Shown here piece by piece: positions 9,156-17,375 of a stretch of 64,000 nucleotides of DNA (position 1 is its first letter; the number at the start of each line of letters is the position of its first letter). The DNA comes from Streptomyces pactum (GTDB taxonomy: Bacteria > Actinomycetota > Actinomycetes > Streptomycetales > Streptomycetaceae): NCBI RefSeq assembly GCF_016031615.1, contig NZ_JACYXC010000001.1, positions 2,480,001 through 2,544,000 of the forward strand. Direction: 5' to 3'. A program made the position numbers and the translations under genes. Below the pieces are notes generated by a model. It saw only the letters and a list, made by a program, of their open reading frames with translations, did not search any database and was not told where the DNA came from.

Positions 9156-9728
9156 ATGACCACATGGCCCCGGGAAACCCAGACTGCCGCCCACGTCACC
9201 AGCGCAGGAGCCGCCTGGCTCGCCTCGGCCAGCCGCTTCCCGCGCAGCGTTCACGCCCTGTGGGCGGAGCGCCCCACCGCGCCGATCGTGCTGCCCTGCG
9301 GCACGGTCTTCGACATCATCAGCGCCCCCGCCCTCTTCGGCCGCCGGATGGTCAGCCGGTTGTGGGCCGACGGGCCCGGGACCGGTCCGGTCGGGACGCA
9401 GCGGGGCAGGGTGCTGATGTTCGCGGCGCCCGGCACCGCCCAGCGGCTGCCCGCCCTGCTGCGCTGGGAGGAGTGGGGCGGGGAGGCTCCGGCACTGCTG
9501 TGCCACGGCACCGGGGACGCGGTGACCGTGCCGCCGCTGCGCCCGGACGAGACGGCCGAGCCGGACGCCCTCGCCGCGTCCCGCTGGCTGGTCGCGCCGG
9601 ATGTCCGCCACCCCTGGCTGCCGGGGGCCGACGTGCTCCTCTGGGCCTGCGTCCGGGCCGCTCGAAGCATGTCCACGGCCGCCGGGCGCACCGCCGTGGC
9701 CAGGGGTTTCGCCCTCTCCCCACGGTGA
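9156..9728 (+). CDS. Small Prim-Pol-like (bifunctional DNA primase/polymerase N-terminal-like) protein
   Basis: 190 residues, ATG after AAGGTGGAGCC. The sequence GAAWLASASRFPRSVHALW, then PCGTVFDIISAPALFGRRM and a later LLCHGTGDAVTVPPL, is the pattern I associate with Streptomyces proteins annotated as having a Prim-Pol N-terminal domain. The catalytic acidic triad expected in an active primase-polymerase is not obvious, and there is no helicase or Zn domain. It may therefore be a non-catalytic stand-alone relative. Family assignment is from memory and moderate. Confidence 0.55.
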   Translation: MTTWPRETQTAAHVTSAGAAWLASASRFPRSVHALWAERPTAPIVLPCGTVFDIISAPALFGRRMVSRLWADGPGTGPVGTQRGRVLMFAAPGTAQRLPALLRWEEWGGEAPALLCHGTGDAVTVPPLRPDETAEPDALAASRWLVAPDVRHPWLPGADVLLWACVRAARSMSTAAGRTAVARGFALSPR

Positions 9729-9820
9729 TCCGGCCGGGCGGCGCGGGGCTGCCGGGAGGGCGTGCGGGGACGGATTTTCGTTCCTCCTGACCAGGGTGCT
9801 AAGGTCTTCTACGTCAGCAG

Positions 9821-9894
9821 GCGCCGCTAGCTCAGTTGGTTAGAGCAGCTGACTCTTAATCAGCGGGTCCGGGGTTCGAGTCCCTGGCGGCGCA
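9821..9894 (+). tRNA. tRNA-Lys (anticodon CTT)
   Basis: Complete cloverleaf: seven-base acceptor stem (GCGCCGC with GCGGCGC), A discriminator, D-arm TAGCTCAGTTGGTTAGAGCA, anticodon stem GCTGA/TCAGC with loop CTCTTAA giving anticodon CTT at 9855-9857, and a TTCGAGT T-loop. The CCA end is not encoded. An identical copy lies at 29402. A strong hairpin follows directly. Confidence 0.97.
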
Positions 9895-9900
9895 CCGACG

Positions 9901-9936
9901 GAAGAAGGCCCTCCACCACGGTGGAGGGCCTTCTTC
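9901..9936 (+). terminator. Intrinsic terminator after tRNA-Lys
   Basis: Perfect 16-bp stem (GAAGAAGGCCCTCCAC with its exact complement) and the four-base loop CACG, beginning seven bases after the tRNA. The right arm ends TTCTTCGTGC, so there is no long T run, as is common in Streptomyces. Confidence 0.88.
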
Positions 9937-10495
9937 GTGCTGCCCGGCGCCCTGTTCCCGGCAGGTCCGGCCGGTGCACGCCCCGGCACCCGTCGGGGGA
10001 CGTTCGCGGCCGCTCCCCGGCACCCCGCCGGCGGACGGTACCGGCCGCGCCCCGGTACCCGCCGGCGGCCGGCGGACGTACCGGCAGCGCCCCGGTACCG
10101 CCGGCGCCGGCAACGGCACCCCGCGCCCGCGCACCGGTACCCCGCTTCAGGCACCGGCACCCCGCCCAGGACCACCGGCGCCCCGGCCGCGACCGGGAGG
10201 GGTGCGCCGCGCGGCCCGGGCAGCCCCCTCGGCCGGTCGGCCGGCCGGTGACCGCGGGACGCAGCTCGGCTCCGCTTCCCGGGACGGGCCGGGCGGGAAG
10301 CGGAGCCGAGGGCGCGACCCGGCAGGGAGGGGGTGGCCGGGACGCTTCACCGTGGCGAAGGGGGGCGCGGGCGGCGCTCGCCGGGTCATCCGGCCGCGCG
10401 GGCACCGGGGAACCGGGCCCGGACCGGGGAACCGGCCGCCGGACGGGGAGGACGTCCGGCCCGGAACCCGCGGCGGGCGGCCCGCGGCCGCCGGG
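9937..10495. other. Gene-free GC-rich interval with GGTACC-containing repeats
   Basis: About 560 bp between the tRNA terminator and the end of the convergent SARP gene. The stretch 10035-10145 repeats the word CGGTACC or CCGGTAC several times within Pro/Gly-like low-complexity DNA. No frame has a ribosome binding site, protein-like composition or recognisable motif, so I call no gene. Confidence 0.5.
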
Positions 10496-11320
10496 TCAGG
10501 CGGCGAAGAGGTCGAGCACCGGCCGCCGCCAGCCGGCACCGAGGTCGAAGTCGAGCGCCGGGTCCGAGGCGAGCACCGCCTGCTGGAGCTTCTGCAGCCG
10601 CGGTGAGGGCTCCAGCCCCAGGTCCTCCACCAGCCGGGCGCGCAGCCCCTGGTAGACCTCCAGCGCCTGCCAGGGCCGGCCGGCCCGGTAGAGGGCGGCC
10701 ATGCACTGGGCGTGCAGCCCCTCGTGCAGCGGGTGACGGGCGGTCAGCTCGGTCAGTTCGGTGAGCAGCGCGGCGTGCCGCCCCAGCCGCAGGTCGGCCT
10801 CGATGCGCCGCTCCAGCACCCCCAGCCGGCTCTCCTCCAGCCGCGCCACCTCGATCTCCAGGATGGGTCCGACCCGGACGTCCACCAGCGCCGGGCCGCG
10901 CCAGACGGACAGCGCCTGCCGGAAGAGCAGGGACGCCTGCACATCGTCGCCCGCGTCCAGCGCGTCGTTCCCGGCGGATACCAGCCGGTCGTACTCCTGG
11001 ACGTCCACCGAGCCCGGCTCGGCCTCCAGCAGGTAACCGCCGTAGCGGGTGGCGAGAACGTCCTTGGACGCCTGCGGGGCCTGCGGGCCGTAGGCGGCGG
11101 CGATCCTGCGGCGCAGCTGGAGGATGTACGTCTGCAGGGTGGTGAGCGCGCTGCGCGGCATGTCGCTGCCCCAGATCTCCTCCATCAGCGTGGGAACCGG
11201 CAGCATCTGGTTGGCGTATACGGAGAGGAGCGCGAGGATCTGCCGCGGCTTCCCCGCGGTGGGCACGATCGACTGACCGCAGGCCTCGACACTCAGCGGC
11301 CCCAACAGCTTGATGTCCAT
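10496..11320 (-). CDS. SARP-family (AfsR/DnrI-like) transcriptional activator
   Basis: 274 residues: an OmpR-type winged helix (residues about 1-95, starting MDIKLLGPLSVEACGQSIVP, with LTTLQTYILQLRRRI as the recognition region) and a bacterial transcriptional activation domain (about 100-250, ending GLRARLVEDLGLEPSPRLQ). The size is that of small SARPs that switch on antibiotic clusters. The GGAGGT site and ATG face the shared 255-bp region with the divergently transcribed RiPP precursor gene. Repeats in that region fit its likely operator, so it is the probable activator of the RiPP locus. Confidence 0.93.
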   Translation of the reverse strand: MDIKLLGPLSVEACGQSIVPTAGKPRQILALLSVYANQMLPVPTLMEEIWGSDMPRSALTTLQTYILQLRRRIAAAYGPQAPQASKDVLATRYGGYLLEAEPGSVDVQEYDRLVSAGNDALDAGDDVQASLLFRQALSVWRGPALVDVRVGPILEIEVARLEESRLGVLERRIEADLRLGRHAALLTELTELTARHPLHEGLHAQCMAALYRAGRPWQALEVYQGLRARLVEDLGLEPSPRLQKLQQAVLASDPALDFDLGAGWRRPVLDLFAA

Positions 11321-11469
11321 GGTTCCGTACCTCCGTCACCCGTCACACATCCGTCGGATACCCCTGGCGGCGGTCCACGCCAATGGGGCATCTACGAGCC
11401 TCGCGCGCCGGTGGTGCGGCGGGCCAGTGCCGGATTCCCGATCTCCATATGAATCCTGGGTGGCGGTCC

Positions 11470-11535
11470 CCATGACAAGCTCACACCCTGGTTATGACAG
11501 CGTCACCGGCCCCATGTGACTTTTTCACCCCGGGC
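11470..11535 (+). promoter_or_regulatory. Three 22-bp direct repeats, probable SARP operator
   Basis: Three tandem imperfect units start at 11470, 11492 and 11514. Each has TGAC at offset 3 and TCAC at offset 11: CATGAC...TCACACC, TATGAC...TCACCGG, TGTGAC...TCACCCC. SARPs bind short direct repeats spaced one or two helical turns apart, and 22 bp is exactly two turns. The array ends 40 bp before the precursor ATG and lies next to the SARP gene. Binding by that SARP is inference. Confidence 0.62.
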
Positions 11536-11575
11536 CGCTGGCCGGAACCACCGTGCACGTCGAGGAGAAACCCCC

Positions 11576-11770
11576 ATGAGCAGCGCCATCGCACTCCCGC
11601 CCGCCGGGCCGGGCGCGGCGGACCACCCGACCACGACGGACCGTCCCGAACGGGCGACCGACACGGAATGGTCAATGCCGGTTGACGGACTTCTGATCGA
11701 AGACCTCTCCGAGGGCGGGCTGCGGATGCCCCCGCCGCGGATCTGCATCTGCACCGTCGCCGCCGGCTGA
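11576..11770 (+). CDS. RiPP precursor peptide (azoline-type candidate)
   Basis: 64 residues from an ATG preceded by GAGGAG. The leader-like part contains WSMPVDGLLIEDLSEGGL, an acidic amphipathic stretch of the sort bound by RRE domains. The C-terminus PPPRICICTVAAG is the likely core, with two Cys and one Thr available for cyclodehydration. The gene stops eight bases before the RRE/cyclodehydratase gene, indicating translational coupling. The cleavage point is unknown; a site after the Pro-Pro-Pro-Arg segment is a guess. I do not recognise a described product with this core. Confidence 0.72.
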   Translation: MSSAIALPPAGPGAADHPTTTDRPERATDTEWSMPVDGLLIEDLSEGGLRMPPPRICICTVAAG

Positions 11771-11778
11771 GCACCCTG

Positions 11779-12192
11779 GTGGGTACGCTGCGCTTCGCAC
11801 CCCACCTGGGCGTGGCACGGGTCCCGGGGGAGGGTGTCCACCTGGTGTCGGAGCGCGGTGTCACGGTCCTGCGCGGCCGGGCAGCCGAGGTGCTGGCCCC
11901 GCTGCTGGACGGCACCCGCGAAGCGGACCGGGTGCTCGCCGACGCGGCGCGTGAGATCCCGGCCGGGACCGCCGCGCGCGTCCTGGCCCGGCTGCGCGCC
12001 GCGGGACTGGTGTACGAGAGCACGGCGGACCGCCCCCCGGGCCCTTCGGACGCCTACTGGTCGCTGGCGGGCCTGGCCCCTCCCGCCGCGGTGCCCCTGG
12101 ACGCGGCGACCGCCCCGGACCCCTTACCGCGGCCCCCCGCGCCCGGACCCCGGTCGTCCGTGCCCCACGGCCCCCGCGCCCGGTCTCCGTGA
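11779..12192 (+). CDS. RRE-type leader-binding N-terminal part of TOMM cyclodehydratase (frame broken)
   Basis: GTG start. LRFAPHLGVARVPGEGVHLVS, then LAPLLDGTREADRVLADAA and ARLRAAGLVYE, match the winged-helix RRE at the N-terminus of ocin-ThiF/YcaO fusion proteins. This reading stops at 12190, but the natural continuation is in another frame: one extra C near 12121 leads into a Pro-rich linker (TPVVRAPRPPRPVSVTRP and on). Removing one G near 12340 then joins it to VPEPEPTVSPGHD and the main domain. The piece and the next feature are therefore most likely one gene of about 936 codons. Confidence 0.75.
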   Translation: MGTLRFAPHLGVARVPGEGVHLVSERGVTVLRGRAAEVLAPLLDGTREADRVLADAAREIPAGTAARVLARLRAAGLVYESTADRPPGPSDAYWSLAGLAPPAAVPLDAATAPDPLPRPPAPGPRSSVPHGPRARSP

Positions 12193-12360
12193 CGCGGCCG
12201 GCGTCCCGGCCGCCGGTGACGCGGCGCCCGCGCCCAGGGCCCGTGCCCGAACCCACCGCACCCCCGGACCCCGCGGCCGTGCCGGAGCCCGAGCCCGCCC
12301 CGTCCCAGGATCCCGCCCCTTCCCAGGGCCCCGGCCCCGTGCCGGGAGCCCGAGCCCACC

Positions 12361-14589
12361 GTGTCCCCGGGTCACGACGCCCCGGCGGTCGCCGTCCGCG
12401 TCCTGGGCTCCACCGGCACCCCGGAGGTGCGCGACGCCCTCGCCGCCGCCGGTCTGCGCGGCGTCCCCGCCGCGTCCGGGGCCCCGCTGACGCTCGTGGT
12501 CTGCGACGACTACCTGGACCCGCGGCTGGCCGGGCTCGACGCCGGGCACCGTGCCGCGGGCCGCCGCTGGCTGCCGGTCCGGCCGGTGGGCACCGAGGTG
12601 TGGCTCGGGCCCTTCCTCGGCGACCCGGGGGGCCCGTGCTGGTGGTGCCTGGCCGAACGGCTGTGGCGCGGGAGGCGGGCGGAGGCCCGGCTGCTGACCC
12701 GGCTCGGCCGTACCGCGCCGGTGCCCCGCCCGCCCGCGGCGTTACCGGCGACCCGGGCCGCCGCCCTCCGGCTCGCCGCCGCGCAGGCCGCCGGCTGGCT
12801 CGCCGGCCACCGGGACCCGTCCCAGGCCGACCTGTGGACCCTGGGCTGCCTCGCCCCCGGCGGGGAGCGGCACCCGGTGCGCCGCCGTCCGCAGTGCCCG
12901 GGGTGCGGGGACCCCGGGCTGGTCGCCCGGCGGGTACGGGCCCCGCTGGATCCGGTCGCGGACGGCTCCCCCGCGCCGCTCGGCCCGCGTGCGCTGCTGC
13001 GCCGCTTCGGCCACCTGGTGGACCCGGTCACCGGACCGGTCACCGAGCTGCGCCGCGACCCCCGCGGCCCGGCGGACCTCAACTGCTTCCACGCCCCGTA
13101 CCGGCCGCCCGTACCGCTGCCGCCGGGCGCCGGGACCCCGCCCGACCCGTCGGCACCCGCCGTCCCCCCGCCCCCCGCCGCGCCGGCCGCTCCCGGGGGC
13201 GGTCCCGGCGGCGGTCTCGACGCGGTACGGGCCGAGCTGGACGCCACCGCGTACGGCAAGGGCACCGACGCCGGCCGGGCCGAGGCCGCCGCGCTGTGCG
13301 AGGCGCTGGAGCACCTGAGCGGGTACCACCACGGGGACGAGCCCCGCCGCCGGGCGCGCTACCGCGACCTCGGCCCGGAGGAGGCCGTGCACCCCGACAG
13401 CGTCCAGCTCTTCGACCCGCGCCAGTTCGCCGGCCGGGACCGCTGGAACGCCGAGCACGCCCCGCAGCACCGGGTGTGCGACCCGTTCGACGAGTCCGAC
13501 GCCGAGGTGGAGTGGACACCGGTGTGGTCGCTGACCGCCGGCCGGCACCGGCTGATGCCGACCGCGCTGCTCTACCACGGGGTGCCGCAGCCCCCGGGCC
13601 GGCGGTACTTCCTGCCCGGCTCCAACGGCGCGGCGGCGGGCGCCGGACCGGCCGACGCCGTGCTGCGCGGCTTCCTGGAACTGGTGGAGCGGGACGCGGT
13701 GGCGCTGTGGTGGTACAACCGCACCCGGCAGCCGGGCGTGCCGCTGGACGCCGGCCCGGCGGCCGCGGACGGGCGGCGGGCGCGGTGGATCGACCGGGTC
13801 CGTGAGGTGCACGCCGGGCTCCACCGCGAGGTGTGGGCGCTGGACCTCACCAGCGACCTCGGGATCCCGGTGGTCGCGGCGCTCTCCCGGCGCACCGACA
13901 AGCCGGCGGAGGACATCGTCATGGGGTTCGGCGCCCACCCCGATGCGGGTACCGCGCTGGAACGGGCGCTCACCGAGCTGAACCAGATGCTGCCGCCGCT
14001 CGCCGGGGTGCCCGCCGCCCCGCACCGGGCGGCCGGCGCACACCGGGCGGCCGGCGCACACCGGGCCGCCGACGCGCGCGGGACCGGGACCCCCGGACCG
14101 TACAAGGCCACCGGAGCCACCGGAGCCGCAGCCCCGGGCGGAGCCGCCGGAACGACCGGCACGCCCCGGCCGGCCGCCCCCGGCCGGACGGCGTCCGGGG
14201 ACGGGTATCCCGCCGCGGACCGGTACGCGCTGCGCTGGTTCCGGGACGCGACGGTCGCCGCCCATCCGTATCTGATCCCCGATACCGCGGCGCGGCCCGC
14301 CCTACCCGATCCCCATTTCCGCGAGGTTGCTTTCCGGCCAGACGCCCCGGCGGCGGAACAGATCGCGGTGGCCGTCGATGTGCTGCGGCGGCGCGGAATG
14401 GAATTGCTGGCGCTGGATCAGGCCCGTCCTGATCTCGGGATGCCGGTGGTACGGGTGGTCGTTCCCGGACTGCGCCCGCACTGGGCCCGGTTCGCGCCCG
14501 GACGGCTCTTCGACACCCCGGTCGAACTGGGCCGGCTTTCCGCTCCCACCGCGTACCGGGACATCAATCCCGTACCACTGTTCCTCTGA
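12361..14589 (+). CDS. Ocin-ThiF / YcaO cyclodehydratase for azoline formation
   Basis: 742 residues from GTG 12361, probably the body of a fused protein beginning at 11779. The ocin-ThiF part has DDYLDPRLAGLD, PVGTEVWLGPFLGDPGGPCW and a zinc tetrad Cys93xxCys96 with Cys179xxCys182. The YcaO part starts near 290 with TAYGKGTDAGRAEAAALCEA (ATP/Mg site) and ends INPVPLFL, a variant of the Pro-rich C-terminus of azoline-forming YcaOs. It would convert Cys/Thr of the precursor to thiazoline/oxazoline using ATP. A low-complexity insert (about 552-620) holds an 18-bp tandem repeat. Leu128 is a TTA codon, implying bldA-dependent translation. No dehydrogenase gene follows. Confidence 0.88.
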   Translation: MSPGHDAPAVAVRVLGSTGTPEVRDALAAAGLRGVPAASGAPLTLVVCDDYLDPRLAGLDAGHRAAGRRWLPVRPVGTEVWLGPFLGDPGGPCWWCLAERLWRGRRAEARLLTRLGRTAPVPRPPAALPATRAAALRLAAAQAAGWLAGHRDPSQADLWTLGCLAPGGERHPVRRRPQCPGCGDPGLVARRVRAPLDPVADGSPAPLGPRALLRRFGHLVDPVTGPVTELRRDPRGPADLNCFHAPYRPPVPLPPGAGTPPDPSAPAVPPPPAAPAAPGGGPGGGLDAVRAELDATAYGKGTDAGRAEAAALCEALEHLSGYHHGDEPRRRARYRDLGPEEAVHPDSVQLFDPRQFAGRDRWNAEHAPQHRVCDPFDESDAEVEWTPVWSLTAGRHRLMPTALLYHGVPQPPGRRYFLPGSNGAAAGAGPADAVLRGFLELVERDAVALWWYNRTRQPGVPLDAGPAAADGRRARWIDRVREVHAGLHREVWALDLTSDLGIPVVAALSRRTDKPAEDIVMGFGAHPDAGTALERALTELNQMLPPLAGVPAAPHRAAGAHRAAGAHRAADARGTGTPGPYKATGATGAAAPGGAAGTTGTPRPAAPGRTASGDGYPAADRYALRWFRDATVAAHPYLIPDTAARPALPDPHFREVAFRPDAPAAEQIAVAVDVLRRRGMELLALDQARPDLGMPVVRVVVPGLRPHWARFAPGRLFDTPVELGRLSAPTAYRDINPVPLFL
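14023..14076 (+). repeat. 18-bp tandem repeat inside the cyclodehydratase gene
   Basis: Three 18-bp units; the first two are identical and the third differs at three bases. They encode HRAAGA, HRAAGA and HRAADA within a disordered insert of the YcaO domain, so copy-number change would stay in frame. Confidence 0.85.
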
Positions 14590-14682
14590 TTCTCAAGCGT
14601 GACTCAATATTCCCTCCACCCATCGGGAGTTCGGATACTCTCGGGCAAGCCACCTCATACGGTTCGAGATTCCGGAGGGTTA

Positions 14683-16008
14683 GTGCAGGGCATTCCCTTG
14701 CCCGACGAGGCCGGGTGTGACGCGGGGCCGCTCCGGACGGAGAAGTACCACGACGATCTGGCACCGCGTATGGCCGTGGTCATCACCGCGGTCGTCCTGC
14801 TCGGATATTTCAGCGTGGCGATCACCTATGCGGTGGACGCCCGTCCGTCCGCCCAGCTGCTGGACGCGGCGCTGATGACGCTCGCCCTGCTGCCCGCCCT
14901 CGTCGTGCTGCTCGCCCTCCAGCTCGCGCACTCCTTCCCGGGGCTGGTCCCCCGGCTGCGCGGTGCCCGGCACTGGACCCTGGGCATCCAGGCGCTGCTG
15001 ACCTTCCTGCCGTTCGCGGTGTTCAAGCACGCCTGGCTGGGCATGCCCGGCTTCCTCGCCGGCTCCGCGCTGCTGGTGCTGCGCGCCCCGCTCTCCTGGC
15101 TCGCCTTCGGCGCGATCATGGTGTGCACCGACGCGCTGCTGTTCCAGGTGGGGTTCGGCTGGGGCGAGGTCGCCTACACCTCGGTCTCCACGGCGCTCAC
15201 CGGGCTGGTGGTCTACGGACTGTCCCGGCTGACCGGGCTGGTCTCCGAGGTCTACCGGTCGCGCGCCGAACTGGCCCGGCTGGCCGTGGACCAGGAGCGG
15301 CTGCGGTTCGCCCGCGACCTCCACGACCTGCTCGGCTACAGCCTCTCCACCGTCACCCTCAAGTGTGAACTGGTCCACCGGCTGCTGCCCGAGCAGCACT
15401 CCCGCGCCCACCAGGAGCTCACCGAGATCCTGGAGATCTCGCGCCAGGCGCTGGCGGACGTGCGCTCGGTGGCCCGCGGCTACCGGCGGATGTCGCTGTC
15501 GGCCGAGGTCCGTACCGCGCGCTCGATGCTCGCCGCGGTCGGCATCCGCACCTCGGTCCGGCTGGACTGCCCCGACCTGCCCGAACTGGTGGACACCGTG
15601 CTCGCCAGCGTGCTCCGGGAGGGGCTGACCAACGTGCTGCGGCACAGCAAGGCGGAGCACTGCACGGTCGAGGCGGTGTGCACCGGCCGCACGGTGCGGC
15701 TGGTGCTCGCCAACGACGGGGTGGGCAAACCGTCCACCATCCTCGCCGCGGACGGCGACGACGGCGCGGACGGCGGCAGCGGCCTGGGCAACCTCGGGGT
15801 CCGGGTGGGGCAGCTCGGCGGCCGGCTGGGCGCGGGCGTACGGGCCGCCGACGGCTGGTTCGAACTCACCGCCGAGCTGGGGCTGGACCGGGCGGACGGG
15901 CCGGCCGGGCGGGACGGGCACGACGAACCACCCGGGCAGGACGGACGGGACGGGCGGGACGGACCGGGCCGGGACAGCGAGGAGTGCGGCCCGGCGGTCA
16001 CCGCCTGA
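14683..16008 (+). CDS. NarL-type sensor histidine kinase
   Basis: 441 residues; GTG 14683 is chosen because GGAGGG lies six bases upstream. Four to six membrane segments (about 30-190) precede a HisKA_3 dimerisation helix with RFARDLHDLLGYSLSTVTLK (His near 213) and an HATPase domain (REGLTNVLRHS as N box, GSGLGNLGVRVGQLGGRLG as G box). The C-terminus is a Gly/Asp-rich tail. It begins 93 bases after the cyclodehydratase stop and converges with a response regulator gene, so the pair probably controls or senses the RiPP locus. Confidence 0.9.
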   Translation: MQGIPLPDEAGCDAGPLRTEKYHDDLAPRMAVVITAVVLLGYFSVAITYAVDARPSAQLLDAALMTLALLPALVVLLALQLAHSFPGLVPRLRGARHWTLGIQALLTFLPFAVFKHAWLGMPGFLAGSALLVLRAPLSWLAFGAIMVCTDALLFQVGFGWGEVAYTSVSTALTGLVVYGLSRLTGLVSEVYRSRAELARLAVDQERLRFARDLHDLLGYSLSTVTLKCELVHRLLPEQHSRAHQELTEILEISRQALADVRSVARGYRRMSLSAEVRTARSMLAAVGIRTSVRLDCPDLPELVDTVLASVLREGLTNVLRHSKAEHCTVEAVCTGRTVRLVLANDGVGKPSTILAADGDDGADGGSGLGNLGVRVGQLGGRLGAGVRAADGWFELTAELGLDRADGPAGRDGHDEPPGQDGRDGRDGPGRDSEECGPAVTA

Positions 16009-16159
16009 CGGCCACGCCGCACCCGGCCGAAGGCCGGCACCGTCCGCACCGACGACCACGCCCCGCCCCGGCCGGCGGCCACCACCGGGACCGAACACCG
16101 GCGCACGCACGGCAGACGGGCACCGCCGCCCCGGCAACCGCCGCGGCCGCCCGGGCCGG

Positions 16160-16765
16160 TCACAGCCAGCCGGCCTCCCGGGCGATCCGGATGGCGTCCA
16201 CCCGGTTGCGGGCGTTGAGCTTGGTCACCACCGAGGTCAGGTAGTTCCGTACGGTCCCCGCCGAGAGGTACAGCCGGGCCGCGATCTGCGCCGCGTTCTC
16301 CCCCTGCGAGGCGTGCAGCAGCACCTCCAGTTCGCGCGGGGTCAGCGGCTGCGGCTCGTCGTCGAGCGCGGCCAGGACCAGCTGCGGGTCCATCACCCGC
16401 TCCCCCTTGGCGACCGAGCGGATCGCGTGGCTGAGCGTGTCGGGGCTGCTGTCCTTGAGCAGGAACCCGGAGACGTGGGCGGCGAGCGCGCGCCGGAGAT
16501 TGCCGGGCCGGCCCAGGCTGGTCAGTATCATCGTGCGGCACTCCGGCACCGCGGTGTGCAGTGCCGCCGCGGCCGACAGCCCGTCCATTCCGGGCAGATC
16601 GATGTCCAGGACGGCGACGTCGGGGCGGAGTTCCCGGCTGCGCGGCACGATGTCCGAGCCGTTCGACAGCTCGGCCACCACGTCGATATCGGGTTCGAGT
16701 TCCAGCAGCGCCACCAGGGCCTGGCGCAGCATCCGCATGTCCTCGGCGATGAGAACTCTGACCAC
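16160..16765 (-). CDS. NarL/FixJ-family response regulator
   Basis: 201 residues from GTG 16765, the start matching the family (VRVLIAEDMRMLRQALVALL) and preceded by GGGGGA; an ATG at 16807 would add 14 residues. The receiver domain has the phospho-acceptor in AVLDIDLPGMDG and the Lys in FLLKDSSPD. The C-terminal LuxR helix-turn-helix is LTPRELEVLLHASQGENAAQ through VRNYLTSVVTKL. It converges tail-to-tail with the histidine kinase gene, its likely partner. Confidence 0.92.
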   Translation of the reverse strand: MVRVLIAEDMRMLRQALVALLELEPDIDVVAELSNGSDIVPRSRELRPDVAVLDIDLPGMDGLSAAAALHTAVPECRTMILTSLGRPGNLRRALAAHVSGFLLKDSSPDTLSHAIRSVAKGERVMDPQLVLAALDDEPQPLTPRELEVLLHASQGENAAQIAARLYLSAGTVRNYLTSVVTKLNARNRVDAIRIAREAGWL

Positions 16766-17375
16766 GTCGTCCCCCGAGTGTCCCTCTGGTCCGTCACACA
16801 CCGACATTCCGGACCGCCTCCCCCGGTGTTCCGGCGGTCGGCGGCCCGGGAGTTCTCCCCCGGTGCGGGGCGGCGCCCGCGGCCACCGCCCCGCATACGA
16901 TTATTCCCAAATCCTTTCGCCCGCCGCAGCACTCCGCGGCGGATTCCACCGTGGGCGCGGACTTCCCGCCGCCTTTCCCCGGGATGATTTCTGGATACCA
17001 GTTCGAGAATGCGTCAGGTGTACGAAAGTGCTCCGTCCGCGGATCCCGAAAGGGTGCTCCGGGCGGCGCTTTCGCGGATCACCCCGAACCGGGACGGCAC
17101 CGGTTCGGCGCCCGGATCACACCGGGACGGCACCGCGGCACATCCGGCGGCCGGCCTCCGGCGCGCCCGCCCGGGGCGGTCCGCCGCCCCGCCGCCCCGG
17201 GAGGTGCGCGGAGCCGCTCGGCGCGCCGGTGGACCGGCCCGGGCCATCCGCCGTAGCCGACCCGGCGGCGGGGCGCCCCGCCGCCGAACCGGCCGGCGTA
17301 TTCGCGCCTACGCGGTTCGGCGGGCGGCGCCGGACCGCGGGCCCCGTGACGGCGTAGCGCGGTCCGGACGGCCGG
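16766..17375. other. Intergenic region upstream of the response regulator gene
   Basis: 610 bp without a supportable gene. The half next to the response regulator (16800-17010) is less GC-rich and must hold its promoter. The other half is very GC-rich and repeats CGGGACGGCACCG at about 17091 and 17127. No frame shows protein-like composition. Confidence 0.45.

Noticed and set aside
9937..10495. Arg/Pro-rich open frames in the gap after the first tRNA
   Set aside because: Several frames are open only because of GC bias. They lack ribosome binding sites, differ in no way from background composition and show no domain.
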